The notes under the pieces are model-generated. The model saw nothing but the letters and a program-made list of their open reading frames with translations. It searched no databases and had not been told where the DNA came from. This document shows, piece by piece, positions 8,301-16,016 of a stretch of 64,000 bases of DNA. Every line of letters starts with the position of its first letter. Within the stretch, counting starts at the first letter, position 1. The stretch is from Saccharothrix deserti (GTDB lineage Bacteria > Actinomycetota > Actinomycetes > Mycobacteriales > Pseudonocardiaceae): assembly GCF_009769385.1 (NCBI RefSeq), contig NZ_VKAB01000016.1:186001-250000 (forward strand). Reading direction: 5' to 3'. Made by a program: the position numbers and the translations under genes.

Positions 8301-10120
8301 CCGACGTCCTCGCCCCCACCAAACCCGCCTGGACCGACACCCAAGGCCGCGTCTACACCAGCGACGCCGAAATCGGCCCCGACGGCAACCGCCAACCCAA
8401 GATCCCGCCCAACGGCGAATGGGAAACCCACCGACCCGACGGCACCCGCACCAAGGCGAGCGAAGACGGCTTCGTCCCCGGCACGCACGACGCCGACAAG
8501 CACGACCTCACCCCGGACGACGCACGCGACCGCGCCGCGCGGGACAACTCGATCACCGACCCGCCGGAAGGCCGCGACCCGACGCCGCAGCGGGCCGTGA
8601 CCTGGGACCCGCCCCAGGACCTGCCGCGGGTGGACGTGGAGGTCGACCCGAACCAGCGCGTCCTCGACTTCAACGGCGGGCCGCCGCTGGAGCCGAACTC
8701 GCGCGTCGTCGTCCACAACCCGGACGGCTCGGTGCGCGGCACGTACTACACCGACGCGAACCGCAACGTCACGCACGTCGACACCAGCGTGCCGAACACC
8801 CGCAACAGCGCGGGCGTGCCGGTCAACCCGGACACCGCCCACCCCGAACCGGGCGTCGTGTACCAGGTGGACACCGGGGTCAGCACGCTCACGTTCCGCG
8901 GCCAGGAGATCCCCGACACCACCCCGCCCCGGACGGACGGCAGCACCACCGACGCGGACACCCCGGCGAACCGGACGAACACCCCGGAGACCTCGCCGGA
9001 CCGAAGCCCGGACCAAAGCCCAGGCCAAAGCCCGGACCAGAGCGCGGACCAAACCCCGGACCAGAGCCCGGACCACCGCCCCGCCGACCGCTTCGACGAG
9101 TTCGACCGGGCCGGGACCGACCCCGCCGTGGAGTGGAACCCGCCCGGCGGCCCTGACGGCAACTACCGGACGATGCCGCCGCACGAGAACTACAACCCGT
9201 CTCCCCCACCGGACGGCGACGGCCCGTTCTCGTTGCGCGGCAACGACCCCGACAACCCGCTGGAGCCGCACGCCCGCTACGACGTCTACAACGACAACGG
9301 CGACTGGCACGGCACGTTCTACACCGACGCCGACGGCCGGGTGTCGCACGTCCAGACGTGGTCGGGCAACAGCACCCAGGGCTTCAACCCGGAACTGGGC
9401 ACCAAGGAGACGTGGGACGCGGGCATGCCGGTCCCGGCGCCGAACACGACGTTCGCAGTGGGACCGCGGTACGTGGAAGGCATGGAGCCGACCGTGCCGC
9501 AGCAGATGTACCGGACCGACGTGCACGGCGACACGATCGTTGCCAGCGGGCGCCCGGTCTACCCGCCCAGCGGCACCACGGCGGAGGACTTCTGGGGTCC
9601 GCGGCGCGGTGTCACGCCGGGCTCTTACGCTGAGGGTGTCCAGCCCGAGACCGGTCGGATCGCCAGCGGCGGCAAGGAGGGCTACAAGGACCCGACGGCG
9701 GGCGAGTACGCGCCGTTCAACTACTACGGGAACAAGCCGGAGCTGTTCAAGTTCGACGGCGGCCACATCACGCCGTTCGAGGGCGGCGGTCCCGGTGAGC
9801 GGATCAACCACATCCCCCAGTGGGCCTACGAGAACCGGCCCATGCGGATCGACGGCGGGTCGACGGACGACACGTGGAGGAGGATGGAGGAGGACATCGC
9901 GCGCCGCGCGGCGGTCGACGGCACGACCGTCGACCGGGTGGACTTCTACGCCGAGCGCACCACGCCGGACGTGCACACGCCGGACAAGCTGCACGTGCGC
10001 TACCACTTCACGGTGTCCGACCCGCCGCCGCCCAGGACCGTGCAGGAGATCAGGAGCTTCCACAATGTCCCCGAGCCAGCGAGGAACAACCGTGTCGTCC
10101 TCCCACCACCAACCCCTTGA
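5303..10120 (+). CDS. Polymorphic toxin: WXG100-like N-terminus, long repetitive linker, C-terminal DNA/RNA non-specific nuclease
   Basis: 1605-residue protein, probably exported by a type VII (ESX-like) system. Residues about 1-160 are helical with a WxG-type turn (TEGWTGAAAEAY, W near 135). Residues 163-225 are strongly hydrophobic. Residues about 290-910 are a Gly/Pro/His/Ser/Asn linker containing four GEHRGGPGG units and HGGPPSGNTP repeats. Residues 925-1070 form a compact domain with IRLIGCDAGSNNFANRLS and KIPPNGEWETH, conserved in actinobacterial toxins. Two diverged GTxYTDxxGRVxHV modules follow. The C-terminus (about 1458-1593) has D1485-GGH1488, INHIPQWAYENR, WRRMEEDIARRA and DKLHVRYHF. 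This is the Endonuclea_NS_2 pattern of YeeF-type toxins, with DGGH in place of DRGH. It would degrade nucleic acid in a competitor cell. Two immunity genes follow directly. Confidence 0.85.
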   Translation: MAGENPLVAAPPAEPGGFMNAGTGDNGWATGISIAESAMDTFNGIKDGNWVEAGLGMVGLAADAAAMAIDPFGTLLSSAASFLMEHMQPLKDMLDWLAGNPPVIESYSTTWNNVSTELGKIAEDYNASVKSGTEGWTGAAAEAYLTNSTVHGDALTGAASAAGTVGTVVGLMGMVVGFVREMVRDLIADLVGKLIAWVLEAVFSLGFGTPVIVAQAVTAISKWAAKIAKIIQDLLNTIKRVSPMLKRLVEVFEKIMKVVGKLAGKATGLDVLDPKNIKRGGFLQTGNTDVDMPSGGTGSSNSPSSSSSSSSSDSPSSNSPSSDSPSSTRPGNDATSTSSSTTPTDTPTSRPGRGDPADVPPPSPRPGRDPSSPDSDAPPRGVTPPGSGNSPSPGDRPLGEHRGGPGGNTPTSSPAPGGNTPLGEHRGGPGGNAPSGNTPVGEHRGGPGGQPAPSSNTPLGEHRGGPGGQPGGGGTGGGSYTGGSGGGTGGGGGTGGPSGGGSPSGGGGTGGGGDSAPPPARFDQTSAATAATPDAPARPDQPHTGGPNTGPQGGQPNPGGTPPAGGGMPGGGAPGGAPGGGAPGGGAPGGGGARPGSGGGWTGTPGNRGDLGSGIPAARGPEGPRPSSYGPSPSGPGTPGPSHGGPIPGNTPHGGPPSGNTPHGGPPSGNTPHGGPSPSNAPHGGPPHAGPGPSHANPGNGPVPRGNGPVQPGPAHNGPFNTDPANNRPHSGPGPTQSGPPHNGPSHTSPSQAGPSHTSPSQAGPSHTSPSHANPSHGGPPHGNQPHSGPGNPGPSHTGPSQAGPSHGGPPNSGPPNRGPSNTAPSGVPHQPTPPHTPNRPFDGPPPQRHPDAQTPSPRHAPDNAPPRHAEPPVPHQRPDSDAWSPPHRDPDGPDADRPNIDEAHTRHGETTPAGISHHRGDSDMGDLPQRVPHDPRYFTADVHITPDGRARIGNHTYSPEEYGDLLRRNGWDGKTPIRLIGCDAGSNNFANRLSTHTGADVLAPTKPAWTDTQGRVYTSDAEIGPDGNRQPKIPPNGEWETHRPDGTRTKASEDGFVPGTHDADKHDLTPDDARDRAARDNSITDPPEGRDPTPQRAVTWDPPQDLPRVDVEVDPNQRVLDFNGGPPLEPNSRVVVHNPDGSVRGTYYTDANRNVTHVDTSVPNTRNSAGVPVNPDTAHPEPGVVYQVDTGVSTLTFRGQEIPDTTPPRTDGSTTDADTPANRTNTPETSPDRSPDQSPGQSPDQSADQTPDQSPDHRPADRFDEFDRAGTDPAVEWNPPGGPDGNYRTMPPHENYNPSPPPDGDGPFSLRGNDPDNPLEPHARYDVYNDNGDWHGTFYTDADGRVSHVQTWSGNSTQGFNPELGTKETWDAGMPVPAPNTTFAVGPRYVEGMEPTVPQQMYRTDVHGDTIVASGRPVYPPSGTTAEDFWGPRRGVTPGSYAEGVQPETGRIASGGKEGYKDPTAGEYAPFNYYGNKPELFKFDGGHITPFEGGGPGERINHIPQWAYENRPMRIDGGSTDDTWRRMEEDIARRAAVDGTTVDRVDFYAERTTPDVHTPDKLHVRYHFTVSDPPPPRTVQEIRSFHNVPEPARNNRVVLPPPTP
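7241..7370 (+). repeat. 30-bp in-frame tandem repeats in toxin linker
   Basis: About four tandem units of 30 bp beginning cacggcggtcc, each encoding a variant of HGGPPSGNTP; the two central copies are nearly identical. The repeats are coding and in frame, part of the low-complexity stalk, and prone to copy-number change. Confidence 0.8.
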
Positions 10121-10550
10121 TCGGCAGCGGGAGCTGCTCCAGGAGATCGGCCGCGACCTCGTCGAGGCGTGCCCGAAGGGCTGGTTCCGGGTGGACCTGC
10201 GCGCGTCGGTGGCCGTGACCTCGGACTGGATGGCGCTCACCGTGCTGATGCCCGACCACTCCAGCCCGCCGGTGGACCCGCCGCTGTCGGTGGGCCGGGC
10301 GCTGCGGGAACTGCGCGAGCTGATGTACGCGGAGGGACGCGGCACGTGGTTCTCGCTGCGGTACACAATGGACCCGCCGGCCGAGTACCACGTGGTCTAC
10401 AACCACGACTTCGACCCGAAGTGGTCCCCGGACCTGAGCCCGCACGAGTGGGCGCTCGACCTGGAGCACTTCCCGCGCGCCCCGGAGCACGTCCCGGACT
10501 GGCTGCGGGCCAAGCTGCCGAACGACGACCAGCCGACTGCGGGATACTGA
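10092..10550 (+). CDS. YezG-like (DUF600 family) immunity protein, copy 1
   Basis: Cytoplasmic protein of about 152 residues that should bind and block the nuclease domain encoded just upstream. GTG 10092 has GAGGA at 6-nt spacing; an alternative ATG at 10065 (aggag at 8 nt) would add 9 residues. Either start overlaps the toxin 3' end, which implies translational coupling. Motifs typical of the family are ELLQEIGRDLVEACPKGW, RALRELRELMYAEGRGTWFS and LEHFPRAPEHVPDWLRAKL. Family knowledge: in Bacillus, YezG is the immunity partner of YeeF, whose nuclease type matches this toxin. It is paralogous to the next gene. Confidence 0.75.
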   Translation: MSSSHHQPLDRQRELLQEIGRDLVEACPKGWFRVDLRASVAVTSDWMALTVLMPDHSSPPVDPPLSVGRALRELRELMYAEGRGTWFSLRYTMDPPAEYHVVYNHDFDPKWSPDLSPHEWALDLEHFPRAPEHVPDWLRAKLPNDDQPTAGY

Positions 10551-10554
10551 CGAC

Positions 10555-10986
10555 ATGACGGAACCACTCAACCCGGTCCAGCAGGACGAACTGCTCCAGC
10601 AGATCACCCAACGCCTCGTGCTTGACCTGCCGGCGGGGTGGAACCACCTCCAGATCGAGCACAAGGCCCTCGGCGACCACGTCGAGGCGGGTGGCCTGCT
10701 GCGCATGGCGAACGGCGGCATGTTCGGCTGGGACCTGCCCGACGAGGTGGTCGACCTGTTCTCCCGGCTGCGCGCCGGCATGGCCCGCCCGGAGCGCGGC
10801 ACGTGGCTGCTCGCCACCTACTGGCTCGACTACCCGGACTCCTACTCGATCGAGTACAACCGCCAGGACGAGCCCCGCTTCCGCACCCCGCCGCCCCCGC
10901 AGGCACACGCCCGGGAGCTGGAGATCTTCCCGCGCACCGACGAGCACGTCCCGGACTGGCTCCGCGCGGCCGTCGCAGGCGCCTGA
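10555..10986 (+). CDS. YezG-like (DUF600 family) immunity protein, copy 2
   Basis: 143 residues, starting 4 nt after the stop of copy 1, so co-transcribed. It shares the frame DELLQQITQRLVLDLPAGW, LFSRLRAGMARPERGTWLL and LEIFPRTDEHVPDWLRAAV with copy 1 but has diverged in the middle (NHLQIEHKALGDHVEAGG against ALTVLMPDHSSPP). Tandem divergent immunity genes usually mean that one neutralises the resident toxin and the other a related toxin from a competitor. A hairpin terminator follows. Confidence 0.75.
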   Translation: MTEPLNPVQQDELLQQITQRLVLDLPAGWNHLQIEHKALGDHVEAGGLLRMANGGMFGWDLPDEVVDLFSRLRAGMARPERGTWLLATYWLDYPDSYSIEYNRQDEPRFRTPPPPQAHARELEIFPRTDEHVPDWLRAAVAGA

Positions 10987-11010
10987 TCCCGCGGCACCTG
11001 ATCCCGCCGC

Positions 11011-11048
11011 GGTGGCGGGTGCCGCCCGGTCCGGCGACACCCGCCACC
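11011..11048. terminator. Hairpin terminator between convergent operons
   Basis: Perfect 11-bp stem ggtggcgggtg (11011-11021) / cacccgccacc (11038-11048). It serves the toxin-immunity operon on the plus strand and the fumarate reductase operon on the minus strand. Confidence 0.8.
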
Positions 11049-11074
11049 GGCCGGTCGAACCGCTGTCCCGACGT

Positions 11075-11425
11075 TCAGGCGCGCAGCAGCACGTAGCCGG
11101 CAACGGCCGACCCGGCCAGCGCGCCGCCGTAGCAGAACACGATGATCAGGCCGCTGAGCTTCTTGAGCCGCAGACCGTCGTAGAGCGTGTAGCGGAAGCG
11201 GTGCGCCCAGTGGAACAGCGCCAGCACGCACAGTCCGAACAGGACGAGCTTCGTGATCGGGCTGCGCAGCACCGTCAGCAGGTGGGCGTGGTCTGGGCGG
11301 GGCAGCCAGCCGAGCGGGATCGCGACGCCGAACAGGAACAGCAGCACCGGCACCGACAGCGCCGCGGCCATCCCGCCCGCGCTGAAGAGCAGCCACACCA
11401 GCGGTTCCGGCGATCGCCTCCTCAT
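11075..11425 (-). CDS. frdD: Fumarate reductase membrane anchor subunit D
   Basis: 116 residues from ATG 11425, overlapping the frdC stop (ATGA). Three transmembrane segments: PLVWLLFSAGGMAAALSVPV, ITKLVLFGLCVLALFHWAHR and LSGLIIVFCYGGALAGSAVA. The pattern FHWAHRFRYTLYDGL matches the haem-less FrdD of E. coli-type quinol:fumarate reductase. Together with FrdC it anchors FrdAB at the cytoplasmic membrane and binds menaquinol. It is the last gene of the operon, with a terminator downstream. Confidence 0.9.
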   Translation of the reverse strand: MRRRSPEPLVWLLFSAGGMAAALSVPVLLFLFGVAIPLGWLPRPDHAHLLTVLRSPITKLVLFGLCVLALFHWAHRFRYTLYDGLRLKKLSGLIIVFCYGGALAGSAVAGYVLLRA

Positions 11426-11784
11426 CGCAGCACCACCCACGCCAGGGCAGCGGACAGTCCCAGCCACAGCAGGTAGTGCAGCACCAGGACCACGACCGGC
11501 GGGACGTGCGGCACGACCATCGCCCGCGGCGCCAGGTTGAACCACGTGACGGCGTGCAGCAGGACGAACAGCAGCGCGACCACGTTCAGCACGAGCACCC
11601 GGCCCGTGCTCCAGTCCAGGAACCGGTGGTACGCCTCGGGTCCGGCACTGATCGCGGAGACGAGCATCAGCAGGTAGACGACGAACCACGCGACGAAGAC
11701 GCTGCTCAGCTCACGCAGCGCGAAGAGGAAGTACGACGGACGCCGCAGCCACCACAAGGTGGAGATCGGCTTCACGTAGGTCAT
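11422..11784 (-). CDS. frdC: Fumarate reductase membrane anchor subunit C
   Basis: 120 residues. ATG 11784 overlaps the frdB stop (ATGA). It begins [20 protein letters not shown], the FrdC signature of W-W and R-x-x-Y-F-x-F near the membrane face. Three transmembrane helices follow, at about 25-50, 65-90 and 97-118, and [13 protein letters not shown] is characteristic. It forms the quinol-binding anchor with FrdD. As the family has no haem, the absence of conserved paired histidines for haem b is expected. Confidence 0.92.
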   Translation of the reverse strand: MTYVKPISTLWWLRRPSYFLFALRELSSVFVAWFVVYLLMLVSAISAGPEAYHRFLDWSTGRVLVLNVVALLFVLLHAVTWFNLAPRAMVVPHVPPVVVLVLHYLLWLGLSAALAWVVLR

Positions 11785-12518
11785 CGCGCGCCTCGCGGCA
11801 GGAGGAAGTCCTTCAGAGCGTGGGTCGCCGCGGTGAGCTTGTAGCGCTGGATCGCGCCGGCGGGGTCGACGCCCTTCGGGCACGCGGTGCTGCACTCGCC
11901 GACGAACGTGCACGCCCACACACCCTCGGCGGAGGACAGCACGTCCCTCCGGTCCGCGGCCCCCTCGTCGCGTGAGTCGAGGTTGTAGCGCTGGGCCAAC
12001 GCGATCGCCGCGGGCCCGACGAACGCCGGGTCGAGGGCGTAGACGGGGCACGCCGAGTAGCAGAGCATGCAGTTGATGCACATGCTGAACTTCTTGTAGT
12101 CGTCCAACTCGTCCGGTGTCTGCAGGTACTCGCCCTCGGGCGGCTCGTCGTCACGGATCAACCACGGCTTCACCGACGGCAGCTTGGCCATGAAATCGCC
12201 GATGTCCACGACCAGGTCCCGCACCACCGGGAAGTTGCGCAGCGGCTCGACGCGCACGGGGCCGGGCGCGTAGTCGGTCAGGAACGTGGCGCACGACAGC
12301 ACCGGCGAGCCGTTCACCGTCATCCCGCAGCTGCCGCAGATGCCCATCCGGCACGACCAGCGGTAGGACAGCGTCCCGTCCACGTGGTCCTTGATGTGGT
12401 TGAGCCCGTCGAGCACCGCCCACTCCTTGCGCAGCGGCACGTCGTAGGACTGGAAGACGGGCTCCGCCTCCTGCCCCGGCCGGTAGCGCGCCACCTGCAT
12501 GGTGATCGTGTCGGCCAT
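11781..12518 (-). CDS. frdB: Fumarate reductase iron-sulfur subunit
   Basis: 245 residues from ATG 12518 with GGGAGGT upstream. It passes electrons from the quinol site to FrdA. The [2Fe-2S] ligands lie in [10 protein letters not shown] plus a later LSC (about residues 57-77). The [4Fe-4S] and [3Fe-4S] ligands lie in [12 protein letters not shown] (about 148-159) and in [11 protein letters not shown] (about 203-213). Length and motif spacing agree with FrdB/SdhB. It is spaced 5 nt from frdA and overlaps frdC by 4 nt. Confidence 0.95.
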   Translation of the reverse strand: MADTITMQVARYRPGQEAEPVFQSYDVPLRKEWAVLDGLNHIKDHVDGTLSYRWSCRMGICGSCGMTVNGSPVLSCATFLTDYAPGPVRVEPLRNFPVVRDLVVDIGDFMAKLPSVKPWLIRDDEPPEGEYLQTPDELDDYKKFSMCINCMLCYSACPVYALDPAFVGPAAIALAQRYNLDSRDEGAADRRDVLSSAEGVWACTFVGECSTACPKGVDPAGAIQRYKLTAATHALKDFLLPRGAR

Positions 12519-12523
12519 GGCTG

Positions 12524-14281
12524 CTACCTCCCGTACACGCGCTCGCCCGGCGGCCACTGGGTGATCTTCACCGGCATGTAGTCGACGAGGCCGCCACCGT
12601 CGGGCGTGCGGCGGACCAGCGAGTGCGCCAGGAACCGCTCGTCGTCCCGGCCGGGGAAGTCGGTGCGCTGGTGCGCGCCGCGCGATTCCCCGCGGTGCAG
12701 CGCGGACACCACGATGCTCTCGGCGACGTCGAGCATGAACGACAGTTCGAGCAGGGCGACCGCCTCGGTGTTGAACGTCCTGCTGCGGTCGTCGACGGTC
12801 GCGCGGCCGAACCGTTCGCGCAGGTCCCGCAGCCGGTCGGCGGCTTTGGCCAGCGACTCGCCGTCGCGGTAGATGCCGGCGCCGTTCTCCATCGCGGTCT
12901 GCATCTCGGTGCGGATGTCGGCGATGCGCTCCCGTCCCCCGATGTGCGAGCCCTCGGCGTGCCGGGCGAACTCCCGCTCCAGCAGCCGTTGCGCGTCACG
13001 TGCCTGCGCGTAGACCGCGGCACCGGGCGCGGTCCGGGTCGAGGTGACGAACTCGGCCGCCGCCTGTCCGGCCCGTGCCCCGAAGACCAGGCACTCGGGC
13101 AGCGAGTTCGACCCCAGCCGGTTGGCTCCGTTGATGCTCACGCAGGCGACCTCGCCCGCCGCGTAGAGCCCGGTCAACGAGGTCGCGCCGTGGATGTCGG
13201 TGTGGACGCCGCCCATCATGTAGTGGACCACCGGGCGGACCGGGATCAGCTCCTTGACGGGGTCGATGTTCTCGTACTTCGAGCACAGCTCGCGCACGAA
13301 GGGCAGCTTGGCGTCGATCACCTCGGCCCCGAGGTGGCGCAGGTCGAGGTGGACGATCGGCCCGTAGGGCGTGTCGGTCGTGCGGCCCTTGTCGTGCTCG
13401 TGGACGAACGCCTGCGACAGCCGGTCGCGCGGCCCCAGTTCCATGCTGCGCAGGACGGGGTGCGGTGTGGGTGTGCCCAGGTCGTAGTCCTGGAGGTAGC
13501 GGTAGCCGTCCTTGTTCAGCAGCCAACCGCCCTCGGCGCGGGCGGCCTCGGTGATCAGGATCCCGGTGAACGGCAACCCGGTCGGGTGATACTGGACGAA
13601 CTCCATGTCCTTGAGCGGCGCGCCCGCGCGGTAGGCCAGCGCCATGCCGTCGCCGGTCTTGATGTTGGCGTTGGTGGTGAACGGGAAGACCCGCCCGCAG
13701 CCACCGGTGCACAGGATGACGGCGTTGGCGATCACCGTCTCGACCCGGCCGGTGGCCAGCTCGATCGCCACGACGCCGTAGACCTGGCCGTCGTCGACCA
13801 GCAGCGAGGTGACGAACCACTCGTCGTACCGGACGACGTCCGGGTTGGACAGCGTGGTCTGGAACAGCGTGTGCAGCATGTGGAAGCCGGTCTTGTCGGC
13901 GGCGAACCAGGTCCGCTTCTTCTTCATCCCGCCGAACGCGCGCACGGCGATGCGCCCGTCGCGCTGCCGGCTCCACGGGCAGCCCCAGTGCTCCAGCCTC
14001 AGCAGCTCGCGGGGCGCCTCCTGCACGAACGCCTCGGCGGCGTCCTGGTCCACCAGCCAGTCGCCGCCGGAGATCGTGTCGTAGAGGTGTTCCTCCAGGC
14101 TGTCGTCGGGGCCCGCGACCGCGGCGGCGCCACCCTCGGCGGAGACGGTGTGGCTGCGCATCGGGTACACCTTGGACACGACCGCCACGGTCAGCCGCGG
14201 GTTCGCCTCCGCGACGGCGATGGCGGCGCGCAGACCCGCACCGCCACCGCCGACCACGACCACATTGTGAAATGTGCTCAT
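12524..14281 (-). CDS. frdA: Fumarate reductase flavoprotein subunit
   Basis: 585-residue catalytic subunit that reduces fumarate to succinate (or the reverse) at covalently bound FAD. The dinucleotide fold is [14 protein letters not shown] (7-20), the FAD-attachment histidine is in [10 protein letters not shown] (His44), and the active-site region has GGVHTDIHG and [20 protein letters not shown]. The C-terminal RTDFPGRDD is typical of FrdA. Membership with frdBCD and their E. coli-like anchors makes fumarate reductase more likely than succinate dehydrogenase. Such an operon suggests respiration with fumarate under oxygen limitation. Confidence 0.95.
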   Translation of the reverse strand: MSTFHNVVVVGGGGAGLRAAIAVAEANPRLTVAVVSKVYPMRSHTVSAEGGAAAVAGPDDSLEEHLYDTISGGDWLVDQDAAEAFVQEAPRELLRLEHWGCPWSRQRDGRIAVRAFGGMKKKRTWFAADKTGFHMLHTLFQTTLSNPDVVRYDEWFVTSLLVDDGQVYGVVAIELATGRVETVIANAVILCTGGCGRVFPFTTNANIKTGDGMALAYRAGAPLKDMEFVQYHPTGLPFTGILITEAARAEGGWLLNKDGYRYLQDYDLGTPTPHPVLRSMELGPRDRLSQAFVHEHDKGRTTDTPYGPIVHLDLRHLGAEVIDAKLPFVRELCSKYENIDPVKELIPVRPVVHYMMGGVHTDIHGATSLTGLYAAGEVACVSINGANRLGSNSLPECLVFGARAGQAAAEFVTSTRTAPGAAVYAQARDAQRLLEREFARHAEGSHIGGRERIADIRTEMQTAMENGAGIYRDGESLAKAADRLRDLRERFGRATVDDRSRTFNTEAVALLELSFMLDVAESIVVSALHRGESRGAHQRTDFPGRDDERFLAHSLVRRTPDGGGLVDYMPVKITQWPPGERVYGR

Positions 14282-14284
14282 GTG

Positions 14285-14518
14285 TCACGCTTCGTGGTCG
14301 GCGCTGCGCTCATCGCTCAGCACCTTCCCGTCGTGCCGGACGACTCTGATCCGGACGCTGCCGTCGTGGAACTCGTGCCGGGAACGACGGCAGCCGCAGG
14401 CGTAGTCGACGTGGTCGACGATGAAGCCGTCGCCGTCGTCCTCGCGGTGGTGCTCCCCGTCCTTCAACCGCCCGCAAGGTGCCTTTTCGCTGGTGAAGTG
14501 GGTACTGGTGGCGACCAT
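14285..14518 (-). CDS. Small Cys/His-rich protein at the head of the frd operon
   Basis: 77 residues, stop 3 nt before frdA, so first gene of the operon. ATG 14518 has GAGAGGGG upstream; an in-frame GTG at 14524 is too close to that site. It carries FTSEKAPCGRLKDGEHH in the N-terminal half and DYACGCRRSRHEFHDGSVRI in the second half. Three cysteines and seven histidines suggest metal binding or a redox-sensing role, but I do not recognise the family and assign no function. A TTGTGA-N6-TCACAA palindrome lies 19 bp upstream. Confidence 0.7.
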   Translation of the reverse strand: MVATSTHFTSEKAPCGRLKDGEHHREDDGDGFIVDHVDYACGCRRSRHEFHDGSVRIRVVRHDGKVLSDERSADHEA

Positions 14519-14536
14519 GCCCACCCCTCTCGCCAG

Positions 14537-14554
14537 TTGTGATTCAGCTCACAA
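14537..14554. promoter_or_regulatory. Perfect palindrome TTGTGA-N6-TCACAA (Rex- or Crp/GlxR-like operator)
   Basis: Both half-sites are perfect (14537-14542 and 14549-14554). The site sits in the 79-bp region between the divergent frd operon and the ABC importer. Known motifs: Rex operators read TTGTGAA-N4-TTCACAA and Crp/GlxR sites read TGTGA-N6-TCACA. The outer six bases fit both, while the inner pair (t and c in place of A and T) weakens Rex slightly. Confidence 0.7.
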
Positions 14555-14597
14555 AGAGGATACCTTTCATGGAGTTCCCCCGCGGGAGGAGCGAGCG

Positions 14598-16016
14598 ATG
14601 AACGATGGGCTGTTCGACACGCCTCGCACCCGGAGAGACGTGCTGCGGGCCGCCGCGATGACGGCGGTGGCCGCGTCGTTGGGCACAGCGTGTGCACGGG
14701 AGGAGAGCGGCGGGCCGATCCAGCCACCGTCCACCGGAGCACCACAGGAGACGTTCAGCGACCCGCGGACCAAGCTTTCGGGTGAGTTGAAGATCCTGCT
14801 CTGGAGCCACTTCGTGCCCAGCCACGACGAGTGGTTCGACAAGTTCGCCAAGGACTGGGGCGGCAAGGTCGGGGTCGCGGTGACCGTCGACCACATCGAC
14901 CAGGCGCAGATCCCGACCCGCATCGCCGCCGAGGTCCAGGCGGGCCAGGGCCACGACGTCATCCAGTACATCGCGACGTTGTCCCAGTACGAGCCCAGCG
15001 TGCACGACCTGAAGGACCTCGTGGACGAGGCGAACGACCGCTGGGGCGCGCAGCTCGACCTGTGCCGCAAGTCCAGCTTCAACCCGGCGACCAACCGGTT
15101 CTACGCCTACTCGCCGGGGTGGGTGCCCGATCCGGGCAACTTCCGCAAGTCGCTGTGGGAGCCGGTCGGGTTGCCCAACGGCCCCACGACGTGGGACGAG
15201 CTGCTCGAAGGCGCGGCCCGGATCAAGTCGGACAAAGGCGTCCAGCTCGGACTCGGCATGTCGCAGGAGATCGACTCCAACATGGTGCTGCGCGCCCTGA
15301 TGTGGTCCTACGGGGCGTCCGAGCAGGACGAGAACGAGAAGGTGGTGATCAACTCCCCGGAGACGGTCGCGGCCGTCGAGTACATGACCAGGCTCTACCA
15401 GCAGGCCATGACACCGGAGGTCTTCTCCTGGAACGCGGCGAGCAACAACCAGGGGCTGGTGTCCGGGAAGCTGTCGTACATCGTCAACTCGATCTCGGCG
15501 TGGCGCACCGCCCAGGGCTCCAACCCCGCCGTGGCCGACGACGTGTTCTTCGTGCCCGCGCTGCGCGGCCCGAAGACCGCGCTCGCCGCCCAGCACGTGC
15601 TCTACAACTGGATCATCCCCAAGCACGTCACGGCGGTCGACGCGGCCAAGGAGTTCCTGCTGCACTACACGGCGAACTTCGCGTCCGCGACCTACCACTC
15701 GAAGCTGTACGACTTCTGCGCGTGGGACGGCCTGACCCCGAACCGGAACGCGTGGCTCACCAGCGACCCGTTCGGCGCCCAACCGGCCGACAAGCTGGCG
15801 TTCCTGGCCGACGCGATCCCGTGGAGCGCGAACATCGGGCACCCGGGACCGGCGAGCACCGCGATCGGCGAGGTGTTCAACACGTTCGTGATCCCCAACA
15901 TGTTCGCCAGGGCGGTCAAGGGCGAGGCGACACCCCAGCAGTCCGTCGCCGACGCCGAGAAGCAGGTCACCGCGATCTTCGACAAGTGGCGGGCCGCCGG
16001 ACTGGTCGGTGGCTGA
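14598..16016 (+). CDS. ABC transporter substrate-binding lipoprotein (carbohydrate type)
   Basis: 472 residues from ATG 14598, with GGGAGGA 7 nt upstream. The N-terminus has a Tat motif (TRRDVLRAAAM) and a lipobox (LGTAC), so it is a twin-arginine-exported lipoprotein on the outer face of the membrane. The body follows the extracellular solute-binding family 1 fold: ELKILLWSHFVPSHDEWF, VQAGQGHDVIQYI, WVPDPGNFRKSLWEPVG and GPTTWDELLEGA. It captures a sugar or oligosaccharide for the following permeases; the substrate cannot be read from the sequence. It is the first gene of a tight four-gene operon, divergent from frd. Confidence 0.9.
   Translation: MNDGLFDTPRTRRDVLRAAAMTAVAASLGTACAREESGGPIQPPSTGAPQETFSDPRTKLSGELKILLWSHFVPSHDEWFDKFAKDWGGKVGVAVTVDHIDQAQIPTRIAAEVQAGQGHDVIQYIATLSQYEPSVHDLKDLVDEANDRWGAQLDLCRKSSFNPATNRFYAYSPGWVPDPGNFRKSLWEPVGLPNGPTTWDELLEGAARIKSDKGVQLGLGMSQEIDSNMVLRALMWSYGASEQDENEKVVINSPETVAAVEYMTRLYQQAMTPEVFSWNAASNNQGLVSGKLSYIVNSISAWRTAQGSNPAVADDVFFVPALRGPKTALAAQHVLYNWIIPKHVTAVDAAKEFLLHYTANFASATYHSKLYDFCAWDGLTPNRNAWLTSDPFGAQPADKLAFLADAIPWSANIGHPGPASTAIGEVFNTFVIPNMFARAVKGEATPQQSVADAEKQVTAIFDKWRAAGLVGG

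Noticed and set aside
12623-14542. 639-codon plus-strand frame opposite frdA, and a 686-codon one at 45016-47076
   Set aside because: Shadows of FrdA and of the ribosomal protection protein, both of which have complete catalytic motifs on the minus strand.
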